DNA of 45,962 nucleotides from a virus. Under the pieces are notes generated by a model. It was not told the origin of the DNA. It ran no database searches and worked only from the letters and a program-made list of their open reading frames with translations. A program made the translations under genes and the position numbers. The stretch spans positions 1 through 45,962 of the IMG/VR virus record IMGVR_UViG_3300036806_000238; one strand, 5' to 3'. The first letter of the stretch is position 1; each line of letters begins with the position of its first letter. Shown here piece after piece: positions 25,048 to 32,143 of this stretch.

Positions 25048-25227
25048 ATGCTAAAGTTTAAAAAAGGTGATAAGTATATAGCACACAAGGCTAGCTTCGA
25101 GCCGACTACATGGACTGTTAAAGCTATTAATAAAAGGTTGGGTATAGTTATTTGTACTAGCAATTCAATTGAATTTCCAACCAGGCAGTTTTCTATTGAT
25201 GAACTTCTTAAACTAAGAAAGGTTTAA
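25048..25227 (+). CDS. tandem ~60-residue barrel family, member 3
   Basis: 59 residues. MLKFKKGDKYIAHKASFEP, TTWTVKAINKRLGIVIC, then FSIDELLKLRKV. The closest relative is member 2 (TWTVKAINK against WTVVSINK). One base separates it from member 4. Confidence 0.68.
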   Translation: MLKFKKGDKYIAHKASFEPTTWTVKAINKRLGIVICTSNSIEFPTRQFSIDELLKLRKV

Positions 25228-25228
25228 A

Positions 25229-25405
25229 ATGCCAAAAAAAGGTCAACGTTATTATGTAGCTAGTTTTAAAGGATTAAGTTTTAATATTACTATTACAGAA
25301 GTAAGCTTTCTGCGGAAAGAAGTAAAATGCTTACCAGACCCAACGGCAGGCTTACCAGCCTTTACATTAAGCTTCAAAGAACTCAGAAAGCTGCATAAAC
25401 TATGA
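25229..25405 (+). CDS. tandem ~60-residue barrel family, member 4
   Basis: 58 residues. MPKKGQRYYVASFKGLSF, TITEVSFLRKEVKCLPD, then LSFKELRKLHKL. ATGA overlap with member 5. Basic overall, like its neighbours. Confidence 0.68.
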   Translation: MPKKGQRYYVASFKGLSFNITITEVSFLRKEVKCLPDPTAGLPAFTLSFKELRKLHKL

Positions 25406-25584
25406 AAATAAAACCGGGGGATAGGTATGTTATTCCTCCTTCTTTTAAAGGAGAAAAAGAAATATATATTACAATAATAAAAATACACAAATTAACCCGG
25501 CAGGTAAGGTGTGTTGCAGATAATATTCATATACCACTTTTCTTTTTATCTTTCAAAAGACTAGCTGAGCTAAAGAAAATATAA
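25402..25584 (+). CDS. tandem ~60-residue barrel family, member 5
   Basis: 60 residues. MKIKPGDRYVIPPSFKGEKE, IKIHKLTRQVRCVAD, then LSFKRLAELKKI. Shares SFKG with member 4 and the V-(K/R)-C-x-(A/P)-D turn. Last of the run. Confidence 0.68.
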   Translation: MKIKPGDRYVIPPSFKGEKEIYITIIKIHKLTRQVRCVADNIHIPLFFLSFKRLAELKKI

Positions 25585-25615
25585 AATTAGTATGTCAAAA
25601 AACCGGGGAGACTAA

Positions 25616-25864
25616 ATGTCTATTTATATATATAAGAATGGTATTATTCCTTTTTCTAGTGTGGAAGATTATACAAACTTAAATGAAGTTCTTTTTAGAG
25701 TTACAGCAGATACAATAGAAGCACTAGAATATATAGGAGAAACTTTGGCATTGGGAGATTATAAGGGAAATGCTGGCCCCGGATATAGTAATTACTATTA
25801 TTATGTTACACAAAGAACCAAGGAATTATTGTTAGCACATGGTGCTATTGAAGTTGATTATTAA
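25616..25864 (+). CDS. DUF4031-like protein, second copy (diverged)
   Basis: 82 residues, with GGGGAG upstream. MSIYIYKNGIIPF, FRVTADTIEALEYIGETLAL, YYYYVTQRTKELLLAHGAIE track the first DUF4031 protein (MSVYVDNVFIPA, MTADTQEELHLFAEKIGL, WHYDVTANKRQLALKKGALA). The CHM segment and the Asp of HYD are lost. Last gene of the rightward operon. Confidence 0.65.
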   Translation: MSIYIYKNGIIPFSSVEDYTNLNEVLFRVTADTIEALEYIGETLALGDYKGNAGPGYSNYYYYVTQRTKELLLAHGAIEVDY

Positions 25865-26044
25865 TACATGATCAACTATTTGAAAAGCATATTTTGGAAC
25901 TAATTATTTATACAAGTTGATGTACGCATTTCAAAATAAAAGCGAATTGCAATAGTGCGCACATAAATAAGCATTACTTAGACAATCCTTTTATTACAGA
26001 AAAAGGCATTCCTGCATTAAATTCAATTGCATAAACAATTGTTT

Positions 26045-26074
26045 AGCTCCCCCGCTAATTAAAGCGGGGGAGCT
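26045..26074. terminator. hairpin between converging operons
   Basis: A 12-bp perfect stem (AGCTCCCCCGCT / AGCGGGGGAGCT) with an AATTAA loop. U-tracts are weak on both sides, but it separates the rightward and leftward operons and is probably a bidirectional terminator. The 180 bases before it (25865-26044) hold only an 11-codon ORF. Confidence 0.65.
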
Positions 26075-26088
26075 TAATGTATCCCCTA

Positions 26089-26361
26089 TTAGAAAGGAAT
26101 AAAGCATGTCCATTCTGTATAACCAAAGGTAGAAGCATTAACAGTTCTTGCTTTGTATTCTAATTGCATTGTCCACCATGTATGCCCATACCTAATACCA
26201 ACATAGACAATGCTAGCAATAGGCAATAGACCTAGTGGTGTCTGTATGCGCATGTTGGCCCTGAGTTGGTCTGTACGCCTGGTTATAAAGCTAGGTGCGT
26301 GCTTGTACTTGACATGCTTTGTTAGTGGCTTAGCTTGCATCTGGGAGCCATATAGAGGCAT
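26089..26361 (-). CDS. hypothetical protein
   Basis: 90 residues (MPLYGSQMQAKPLTKHVKYK), basic N-half, aromatic-rich C-half (YGHTWWTMQLEYKA). Last leftward gene before the convergence. Not recognised. Confidence 0.6.
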   Translation of the reverse strand: MPLYGSQMQAKPLTKHVKYKHAPSFITRRTDQLRANMRIQTPLGLLPIASIVYVGIRYGHTWWTMQLEYKARTVNASTFGYTEWTCFIPF

Positions 26362-26362
26362 G

Positions 26363-26488
26363 TCAGTACTTTGCTAGGTAGGTGTCAACCATGCCTTCTA
26401 TAGCAGCAACGTCCAATTCAACATTGTTCCATCCATCTGCATAAATACTGTTCAGCAATTCATAGAGGGCTTCCCGTGCATTAGGCAT
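26363..26488 (-). CDS. 41-residue hypothetical protein
   Basis: MPNAREALYELLNSIYADGW then NNVELDVAAIEGMVDTYLAK, two helices. The layout (short helix, DGW, helix ending YL) recurs in small actinophage proteins. One base separates its stop from the next start. Confidence 0.6.
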   Translation of the reverse strand: MPNAREALYELLNSIYADGWNNVELDVAAIEGMVDTYLAKY

Positions 26489-26509
26489 TGTTCACCAATC
26501 CATTGTTTG

Positions 26510-26776
26510 CTAGGTCATTTGCGCTGCTAGTTCTACTAGCGCTTTTGCAATCGAATAGAATTCAGTGGGGGTAGAAGGGAATACGTTAATGATATAGGTA
26601 CTGCCCGCTATTACAGTAATAGCATCCTTTCCATTGTTTGTGTATTCTACTTCAATACCACCTTCTTTGTATGTCAGTGTTGGCATATGCTTCCAATACG
26701 GTTGTTTATTACTTACAGTTAGCAAAAGCTTTATTTCCATAGGGGTAAAAAGCTGTCTTTTTATACGCACGGTCAC
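26510..26776 (-). CDS. hypothetical protein
   Basis: 88 residues (MTVRIKRQLFTPMEIKLLLT), mostly strands with a final helix (FYSIAKALVELAAQ). Not recognised. Confidence 0.6.
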   Translation of the reverse strand: MTVRIKRQLFTPMEIKLLLTVSNKQPYWKHMPTLTYKEGGIEVEYTNNGKDAITVIAGSTYIINVFPSTPTEFYSIAKALVELAAQMT

Positions 26777-26848
26777 ATTTTGCTAGTATTCGCTAGGCTT
26801 TTCAAGCACCAAATAGGTGTTTTTTAATTAAAATGGGCGTAAATACAA

Positions 26849-26935
26849 TCAATTCTGCTTACGCCTATTACGCTTTTTGACATAGTCAACAGCATCCATA
26901 AGCAATGCAATGCAATCCAGTACAATCCAAAACAT
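26849..26935 (-). CDS. 28-residue small protein
   Basis: MFWIVLDCIALLMDAVDYVK followed by a basic tail. A hydrophobic N-terminal helix with a basic end; AAAGGTG stands 10 bases upstream. Confidence 0.5.
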   Translation of the reverse strand: MFWIVLDCIALLMDAVDYVKKRNRRKQN

Positions 26936-27006
26936 AGTTAATTGGCACCTTTCAATTGTATTTCGTCACAATGTATACCCCATTTGACCTGCGGAAATAG
27001 GTTATT

Positions 27007-27024
27007 TATATACATTTGTATATA
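27007..27024. repeat. inverted repeat in a 160-bp intergenic gap
   Basis: TATATAC-ATTT-GTATATA. A second inverted repeat, TATAGC ... GCTATA, lies about 45 bases on. Possible operator or promoter region for the short leftward gene at 26935; I find no convincing -35/-10 pair. Confidence 0.35.
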
Positions 27025-27096
27025 TCAATTTACCCCAAAAAGCCATTGGAGCGTATTTATAGCAACCAAATAGTCGCTATAAAATTACTTTCACGC

Positions 27097-27213
27097 TTAT
27101 ATATGCATTGCTAGTTGTAATACAGCAGTAATAAGAATAAAAGCAAAGACAATACAACCCAACCCCGCGAAAATTGCTAGTATTAGCAATAGCATTTTAG
27201 CTAGAGTGCGCAT
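27097..27213 (-). CDS. 38-residue single-span membrane protein
   Basis: MRTLAKMLLLILAIFAGLGC then IVFAFILITAVLQLAM. Strongly hydrophobic; GGAGG 10 bases upstream. The GLGC could be read as a poor lipobox. Overlaps the upstream gene by 17 bases. Confidence 0.58.
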   Translation of the reverse strand: MRTLAKMLLLILAIFAGLGCIVFAFILITAVLQLAMHI

Positions 27214-27364
27214 AGGCGTAATACCTCCGCTGGTTATTGTTCTCCCGGCTAAAATGCCTACGTGCACCTAGTTGCTGTCTTTGCTTTTTGCTATAGCGCT
27301 GCTCCTGACAATCATGGCATTGCTTTTGAATACTGCTATTGCCGCAAGCACATTCGTAGAACAT
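27197..27364 (-). CDS. small cysteine-pair (zinc-finger-like) protein
   Basis: 55 residues. CACG...CHDC forms a possible zinc site, followed by a very basic Gln/Arg tail (KKQRQQLGARRHF). Could bind nucleic acid. Two bases separate it from the upstream gene's stop. Confidence 0.55.
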   Translation of the reverse strand: MFYECACGNSSIQKQCHDCQEQRYSKKQRQQLGARRHFSRENNNQRRYYAYAHSS

Positions 27365-27366
27365 TA

Positions 27367-27696
27367 TTAGCCTTTCAGCGGAATTGCATTGTTGATGTCA
27401 ACACGTTCGCATTCGCGGTAAGCGACTACATTCGGACAATTATGGATAATCCTTTCTACTTCCTGCCGAAATTCAAGGTAATAGTTCGGCGCATAATCGT
27501 CGTCAACAGGAAAACGTTGCACATAATAAAAGTGCACACCATCCCAATACCAGCTAGTATTAAAAACGGGGTCGTTCCAAAAACCGGCACCGCTTTCATA
27601 GCGCAATTTATCCGACCTCTGTTCCTGCCCAATATTCGGCAATTGCACAATAGGGAGCACAATGGGTGTAGCATCAAATTGATGAATCCATGCCAT
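27367..27696 (-). CDS. hypothetical protein
   Basis: 109 residues (MAWIHQFDATPIVLPIVQLP), AGGAGG upstream. Trp/Tyr-rich centre (FNTSWYWDGVHFYYVQRF). Last AT-rich leftward gene before the GC-richer block. Not recognised. Confidence 0.65.
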   Translation of the reverse strand: MAWIHQFDATPIVLPIVQLPNIGQEQRSDKLRYESGAGFWNDPVFNTSWYWDGVHFYYVQRFPVDDDYAPNYYLEFRQEVERIIHNCPNVVAYRECERVDINNAIPLKG

Positions 27697-27724
27697 ATTT
27701 TCCTCCTGTCTAATAAGCTAGCAA

Positions 27725-27746
27725 GCTGCATAGTTGCCTATGCAGC
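27725..27746 (-). terminator. hairpin downstream of the Ala-rich gene
   Basis: A 9-bp stem (GCTGCATAG / CTATGCAGC) with a TTGC loop just after the stop at 27758. No U-tract on either side, so termination is uncertain. Confidence 0.45.
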
Positions 27747-27757
27747 AAGCTAATCAA

Positions 27758-28333
27758 TTAGGCAGCAGCAGTAGCGGCAGGCTCAACAGCCTCTACAACG
27801 GGAGAATTGTCCAGCTTGGTGATACTGACCTTGCTAGCGTCCAGCTCAGCAGGATCGCCCCATCCCTTAAGCTTGGCCGCCGCCGCAAGAATGGTCGACT
27901 CCGAAACTCGACCACGCTGGCCCATTGCATTACCATGCTCACGGATCTCAGCCAGCGTCATGGTCACCTTTGCGGGGCGCTTGCCCTTACCGCTTGAATT
28001 GGGCACAACGGCCTTGACGACGTACTTGACGTCACTAGCAGGCTTAGCAGGGGCAACCGACTTAGTACCCAGAGCGGCAAGCATGTCCTTAGCGGTAGCA
28101 GCGGCATCCGCAGACACCACAATGCGCTCTAGCATGGCCTTAATGCCACCCTGCGGACCATTGGCCATAGCGGCAGAAAAGTAGGGCGTATCGTCAATCG
28201 TGTCGCCCTTAGCCACAATGGCACTAGCAAGCTTGCCAAGCGGAGTTCGACCTCGACCAGCAGGCCACTCAACGTCATACTTGGGTGCCAGAGCACGTGC
28301 ATCGGCAGGGTTGGCAATTCGAACAGTAGTCAT
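27758..28333 (-). CDS. Ala-rich basic protein, possibly DNA-binding
   Basis: 191 residues with GAGGAAAT upstream. N-half: NPADARALAPKYDVEWPAGR and PYFSAAMANGPQGGI. C-half: KGKRPAKVTMTLAEIREHGN followed by QRGRVSESTILAAAAK, a basic helix-turn arrangement that faintly recalls Lsr2-type C-terminal domains. Alanine content and GC-rich codons differ sharply from the AT-rich genes beside it. It marks the edge of the compositional block. Confidence 0.65.
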   Translation of the reverse strand: MTTVRIANPADARALAPKYDVEWPAGRGRTPLGKLASAIVAKGDTIDDTPYFSAAMANGPQGGIKAMLERIVVSADAAATAKDMLAALGTKSVAPAKPASDVKYVVKAVVPNSSGKGKRPAKVTMTLAEIREHGNAMGQRGRVSESTILAAAAKLKGWGDPAELDASKVSITKLDNSPVVEAVEPAATAAA

Positions 28334-28364
28334 TATTTCCTCATTCTATTTTTGTTGGTTAATG

Positions 28365-28781
28365 TCAGCTCAATGCATTAATGCACTTTTGCAAATCTGT
28401 AAGCTGCCTATCAACAGCTTCAAAAGCAATATCCAATGCTTGTCGCTGCGCAAGGAGATCATCCGCTTCTAGCATGGCAGCATTCCTACGTTCCACAAGC
28501 TCATCAACAAGCTTAGACATAGTTTTAACTTGTTTGCGCCATTCGGTATGCATTTCGTCAGCTTGACGACCCGCAGATATAAAAGCGTATTTGCCAGCAC
28601 CATCTTCTAGGTGCAACGCGTCTAGTCCATCCATATAGTTACCATAAAGCTGCCCAAGCACGCACAATTCACAATGGCTAAGGTCCAAACTGTCCCAATT
28701 GACCAAAGTACGCCAATTCTTAGGCGCCTTGCTGTCCAGTAGCTCGATTGAGTTCTTAACTCTGCTAGCAGTAGTAAGCAT
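28365..28781 (-). CDS. coiled-coil protein with CxxC motif
   Basis: 138 residues. HCELCVLGQLYGNYMDGLDA is a block I recall from other actinophage proteins. The C-terminal ~80 residues form a long helix. Preceded by the repeated leader (28790-28862). Function unknown. Confidence 0.65.
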   Translation of the reverse strand: MLTTASRVKNSIELLDSKAPKNWRTLVNWDSLDLSHCELCVLGQLYGNYMDGLDALHLEDGAGKYAFISAGRQADEMHTEWRKQVKTMSKLVDELVERRNAAMLEADDLLAQRQALDIAFEAVDRQLTDLQKCINALS

Positions 28782-28789
28782 AATGCCCC

Positions 28790-28862
28790 TTCAGTTGGTC
28801 TGTAACGGCCTAACAAGGCTTGGTTGGTAGGTTATACCAACCAAGCCTTTTGATCTTGTTAG
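28790..28862 (-). promoter_or_regulatory. repeated structured 5' leader, copy 1
   Basis: In the direction of transcription: CTAACAAG, then a 15-bp hairpin (arms AAGGCTTGGTTGGTA / TACCAACCAAGCCTT), CTTGTTAG, then AGACCAACTGAAGGGGCA and ATG. The same outer arms and the same AGACCAACTGAAGGGGCA occur at 32671-32746. The AAGGGG is the ribosome site, so folding could gate translation. Confidence 0.55.
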
Positions 28863-28868
28863 GATGGC

Positions 28869-29132
28869 TTACAGCCTACCTAGCCACCCTGTAGCACCGT
28901 TGCGGCTTGCATACTGCCCAAAGCCACTAGCGTTAAAGATTTCCCCAGTAGTCGAGTCATAGCAGCGCACGGTGTAAAAGCGCTTGCCAACCGGAAAAAC
29001 TTCAGATGACACGAAATAGGTATGCTGTCCAGTGGTCTTGCAAGTTGATTCGCAATAACGGGAATTGAAGTCAGCAGCATTGGCAAACCAATGCTGCGTT
29101 CGGCCGTCCTTGCGAATATCGTCAAGGTTCAT
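28869..29132 (-). CDS. tandem paralogue pair, copy A
   Basis: 87 residues from ATG 29132 (GGAAGG upstream). MNLDDIRKDGRTQHWFANAA, SRYCESTCKTTGQHTYFVSS, YTVRCYDSTTGEIFNASGFG, QYASRNGATGW. Clearly homologous to the gene at 29157-29429. A beta domain with paired cysteines. Function unknown. Confidence 0.7.
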   Translation of the reverse strand: MNLDDIRKDGRTQHWFANAADFNSRYCESTCKTTGQHTYFVSSEVFPVGKRFYTVRCYDSTTGEIFNASGFGQYASRNGATGWLGRL

Positions 29133-29156
29133 AAACAATGGCCTTCCATATCGATC

Positions 29157-29429
29157 CTAGGGCTTTATTTTCCTACGCATCCAACCAACGGCGCCGTTGC
29201 GACTGGCAAACTGCCCAACTTCACTAGCCTTGCGAATTTCACCCGTTTCGCTGCTATAGCAACGTACGGTATAAAGCCTACCTCCTTGAAAAATTTCACT
29301 ACTAACAAAATAGGTAAGCGTGTCGCATACTGTAATGAATGTGCTAGCACAATAGCGACTTTGAAAACATGCAGCGCCATCAAACCACTGATTGGTTCTA
29401 GCATCCGCCCGGATATCGTCAAGGTTCAT
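29157..29429 (-). CDS. tandem paralogue pair, copy B
   Basis: 90 residues. MNLDDIRADARTNQWFDGAA, SRYCASTF, LTYFVSSEIF, YTVRCYSSETGEIRKASEVG, QFASRNGAVGW. More than half of the positions match copy A. The second copy has lost one cysteine (CESTC becomes CASTF). ATGA overlap with the upstream gene. Confidence 0.7.
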   Translation of the reverse strand: MNLDDIRADARTNQWFDGAACFQSRYCASTFITVCDTLTYFVSSEIFQGGRLYTVRCYSSETGEIRKASEVGQFASRNGAVGWMRRKIKP

Positions 29430-29620
29430 CCGAGCATACTGCCTAGAGCAATTCCGTTGGCTGTACCAAAATCACAACCGATAAGCCACGCTCGACAAAC
29501 AATTTCAAAGTTGGCAGCAGTTGTACCCGGTACCTCAAAGTACACAATGTTTCCAAGCGTGTCAGCGCTAACCCTTTCATCCCAAAGCACAAATAGCACA
29601 CCATCAAATTCATAGCTCAT
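29426..29620 (-). CDS. small hypothetical protein
   Basis: 64 residues (MSYEFDGVLFVLWDERVSAD). The LGNIVYFEVPGTTAANFEIV pattern suggests a beta-alpha unit. Not recognised. Confidence 0.6.
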   Translation of the reverse strand: MSYEFDGVLFVLWDERVSADTLGNIVYFEVPGTTAANFEIVCRAWLIGCDFGTANGIALGSMLG

Positions 29621-29632
29621 ATCAAAAACCTT

Positions 29633-29803
29633 TCAGTTGTAGACCCGCTTAAGCAGCACAGAGCCATCTGGCGACTTGATACGCATCCGCTTGGCGTCAC
29701 CGACAATACGCGCCAGGCTAGCCTTGAAAAGAATGCCAGCCTTGCCCTTGCTAGTAGCAACCGTACGGTAAGCATTCTTGCTGTAGACCTGAACCGTAAA
29801 CAT
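29633..29803 (-). CDS. small basic hypothetical protein
   Basis: 56 residues (MFTVQVYSKNAYRTVATSKG ... LLKRVYN), basic, strand-helix-strand. GAAAACGGA stands upstream. Not recognised. Confidence 0.6.
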   Translation of the reverse strand: MFTVQVYSKNAYRTVATSKGKAGILFKASLARIVGDAKRMRIKSPDGSVLLKRVYN

Positions 29804-29818
29804 TCCGTTTTCTCCTAT

Positions 29819-30175
29819 TCAGCCGTAAACAACGTCATCAAAAGCACACTGCTGTAAAATGCAGTCGGCAGTGACAGCATCAAAGTCAACAAGCTCCAAT
29901 GCGTCTGCCCCAGCGAACATATAGAGGCAATTTCGGGTGCAGTCATCAGGCATTGCAAGCTCACCAATAGCAACCTTGCGTACAACGTCAAGCAACTGCG
30001 TATGCCCAACCTTGTACTTAATGCCTTCGTCATCAGTAAAAGTCAATGTCCAATCGATCAGGTCAGGACAATGGTGTTCTGCCACTACGACATTGTTGTA
30101 CCAAGAATAGCTAAGTGCGCCACTACCGAGAAAAGTATCACCAGTGAATTCAGCGTCTACCCCGGCAAAAGTCAC
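29819..30175 (-). CDS. hypothetical protein, GTG start
   Basis: 118 residues from GTG 30175, chosen because it overlaps the upstream stop as GTGA; a longer ATG reading would overlap that gene by 67 bases. TFAGVDAEFTGDTFLGSGA, VVVAEHHCPDLIDWTLTF, CTRNCLYMFAGADALELV. A cysteine-containing mixed fold. Not recognised. Confidence 0.6.
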   Translation of the reverse strand: MTFAGVDAEFTGDTFLGSGALSYSWYNNVVVAEHHCPDLIDWTLTFTDDEGIKYKVGHTQLLDVVRKVAIGELAMPDDCTRNCLYMFAGADALELVDFDAVTADCILQQCAFDDVVYG

Positions 30176-30399
30176 AGCGCACCAACCGGCATGAGCACGT
30201 TGGTAGTGACTTCCTGGCCCACAAGCTCTAGACGCCACACATTGAGCACGACAGCACGCTTGTTAGTGCCTGCCAGTTCAGCCGTAGCAGCGTCGGCCGC
30301 CGCTTTAGGAGTCCTAGCCTTGACGACCCTAGAACCACGTGCTGTAGCGCCATACAGCCGGTAATCCACGCGGTAGGTCTTTTCGTTTGGCTTAGTCAT
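30172..30399 (-). CDS. small hypothetical protein
   Basis: 75 residues (MTKPNEKTYRVDYRLYGATA). An alpha/beta unit with AKAAADAATAEL-like alanine helix (KTPKAAADAATAELAG reads here as TPKAAADAATAELAG). ATGs and stops overlap both neighbours. Confidence 0.62.
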   Translation of the reverse strand: MTKPNEKTYRVDYRLYGATARGSRVVKARTPKAAADAATAELAGTNKRAVVLNVWRLELVGQEVTTNVLMPVGAL

Positions 30400-30740
30400 T
30401 ATGCCCTTCCGTCAATCTGGATATAAAAGCTACCAACGTGGGTAGTGAATTTGATACCAAGTACGTCAATCGTTTTAGACACCGACCATTGCGGATATGC
30501 ATAGTCAGTAGCATCAAACTCCGCCGGTCTGCTATTGGTAATGTGCAATTCAATGATGCCGTCAGTGTGCCATTCAAAGACACGCACACTACCTATATCA
30601 GCACCATAATATTCTGCGGCATAGGTTCGCTTGAGTTCGTCCAGCAGTTCAGGAATTGAATAGCACAGCAATGGACAACCGTTGATTTCAACAATGAAAT
30701 ACCTAGATCGTGATTCAGGCATAATAGTTTGGCAAGGCAT
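30399..30740 (-). CDS. hypothetical protein
   Basis: 113 residues from ATG 30740 (MPCQTIMPESRSRYFIVEIN), preceded by GGAG at 8 bases; an in-frame ATG 23 codons earlier lacks a good ribosome site. YSIPELLDELKRTYAAEYYG, then strands ending THVGSFYIQIDGRA. Not recognised. Confidence 0.6.
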   Translation of the reverse strand: MPCQTIMPESRSRYFIVEINGCPLLCYSIPELLDELKRTYAAEYYGADIGSVRVFEWHTDGIIELHITNSRPAEFDATDYAYPQWSVSKTIDVLGIKFTTHVGSFYIQIDGRA

Positions 30741-30825
30741 TGGGGTAGCTCCATTCGTCCATAAGCCAGGTGCGTAGAATCCATGCCGTCCGGCCGTTGC
30801 CGTCAACATGTCAGCATGTCAGCCC

Positions 30826-30942
30826 CTAATTATTGTAAATGCGCAAGGCACGGCGCGTACGCCAAAACGTTTTGCCTTGGTGCGAATACTGCACCATGAC
30901 GTAGTTGGGATCAAAACAAGTACGTGTCTGGATAATGGTCAT
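30826..30942 (-). CDS. 38-residue hypothetical protein
   Basis: From ATG 30942 (MTIIQTRTCFDPNYVMVQYS), overlapping the upstream stop by ATGA. Strands followed by a basic end (FWRTRRALRIYN). Confidence 0.58.
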   Translation of the reverse strand: MTIIQTRTCFDPNYVMVQYSHQGKTFWRTRRALRIYNN

Positions 30943-31241
30943 AGCGACACTCCCGGTCCGTAGCGTTCGAGCATCCCCACAAGCCATGCACGGCCAACGG
31001 GATTCATAGTGTGCACATAGCACTTAGCAGGCCACGCGTCATTGACGGCTAACCAGAGCACAACAGGCCGCGTGGTGTCGTCACCACCAAGGTCATGGTC
31101 AAAGCTAATACATTCGAAACGTGCGTCTTTGATATGCCACAATTCAAGCATGTAAATAGCTGCCACGGAATTGGTGACCGTAATGCAATTGCCTGCCCAA
31201 TTGGCCGGGGCAGGTCGAACATCGTCAATCCACAGATTCAT
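30939..31241 (-). CDS. cyclic-phosphate processing receiver-domain (cREC) protein
   Basis: 100 residues from ATG 31241 (ATGA overlap). MNLWIDDVRPAPANW, SFDHDLGGDDTTRPVV, HTMNPVGRAWLVGMLERYGP match the family of stand-alone receiver-like domains predicted to process 2',3'-cyclic phosphate ends or cyclic nucleotides. With the RNA ligase at 44216-44734 it hints at RNA end repair or cyclic-nucleotide handling. Confidence 0.8.
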   Translation of the reverse strand: MNLWIDDVRPAPANWAGNCITVTNSVAAIYMLELWHIKDARFECISFDHDLGGDDTTRPVVLWLAVNDAWPAKCYVHTMNPVGRAWLVGMLERYGPGVSL

Positions 31242-31402
31242 CGATTGATCCAAACTTTGTTTATTTCGACATTGGTGGCATTGGGCAGCGAAATGCGCAC
31301 CATTGCACGGAACTGCCACCAGTGCAATTCTGTATCGCCATCCCTAGCCAACAAACCCGGATATTCGGTGAAAATAAGTTTCGCAACCTGTTCGATGTTC
31401 AC
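31238..31402 (-). CDS. small hypothetical protein, GTG start
   Basis: 54 residues (VNIEQVAKLIFTEYPGLLAR). GTG overlaps the upstream stop as GTGA, and its own stop overlaps the next gene as ATGA. ELHWWQFRAMVRISLPNAT suggests a strand pair. Confidence 0.6.
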   Translation of the reverse strand: MNIEQVAKLIFTEYPGLLARDGDTELHWWQFRAMVRISLPNATNVEINKVWINR

Positions 31403-31788
31403 AGCTTTTCCGTTTCCTGTTGCAACTGATGAATAAGCATAGGGATAAGGTATTGCCGTTCTTCCGTGCTGAAATAGTCAATGTAGTCAATAAACGTATT
31501 GAAAGTGAAGTCAGCCAAAAGCTTAAAGAATTCAGCACATTTGGCACGCTCAAAGTCCTTGGCAGCATTCAAAGCCAATTCAAGGGCACTAATGCCGGCT
31601 TCACACGTGCCGCACATGTAGTCAGGTCCGTAAGGGTCTCCCACGTAGCCACCATGCTTGCAATAACCGCCATTGGCAGGCCAGCGAAGGTCATAGTTGT
31701 GTAGGCGCTTGAATGCTTCCCTAGCCCGCTTTTTGGCTTCCGGAGACAAGCCACGCCATATAAGGGCGTGCGCGCTTAGCGTAGACAT
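31399..31788 (-). CDS. hypothetical zinc-site protein
   Basis: 129 residues. CKHGGYVGDPYGPDYMCGTC supplies a Cys/His cluster; the N-terminus LSPEAKKRAREAFKRL and the long C-terminal helices flank it. Not recognised. Confidence 0.62.
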   Translation of the reverse strand: MSTLSAHALIWRGLSPEAKKRAREAFKRLHNYDLRWPANGGYCKHGGYVGDPYGPDYMCGTCEAGISALELALNAAKDFERAKCAEFFKLLADFTFNTFIDYIDYFSTEERQYLIPMLIHQLQQETEKL

Positions 31789-31792
31789 TGAA

Positions 31793-32143
31793 TTAGTCCC
31801 TCGCTAGATTGAATTGTTCAGACAGCGTAAGCAGCTTTTCGGCTACATTTTCCTGAAAATCATTCAAAGATTCACGCAGCGTGTCTAGCTCACCAAGTTC
31901 GGTAAGCATTTCCTTTGCTGCCTGTTCAGCCATGTAGGTCATATTGTGCTGAATAGAATCGGCGAAATGCTTAGGGTCAAGCTCAACGCCATTGATCGTA
32001 ATGTGCATGTCAACTTCGGTGAAGCCATTCGTAGATTCTGAAAGTTCAGTAAAAAGCTTTTCGTTGCTCCTACCCGCAATAAGGTTAACAACCATCCAAC
32101 TCAAAAAGCTTTCAGTGTCGAGTTCGTGCCAGTTGAATTGCAT
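31793..32143 (-). CDS. helical hypothetical protein
   Basis: 116 residues from the ATG at 32143, which overlaps the upstream stop as TAATG. MQFNWHELDTESFLSWMVVN, then long amphipathic helices with heptad character to the end. Could be a scaffold or adaptor; unknown. Confidence 0.6.
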   Translation of the reverse strand: MQFNWHELDTESFLSWMVVNLIAGRSNEKLFTELSESTNGFTEVDMHITINGVELDPKHFADSIQHNMTYMAEQAAKEMLTELGELDTLRESLNDFQENVAEKLLTLSEQFNLARD

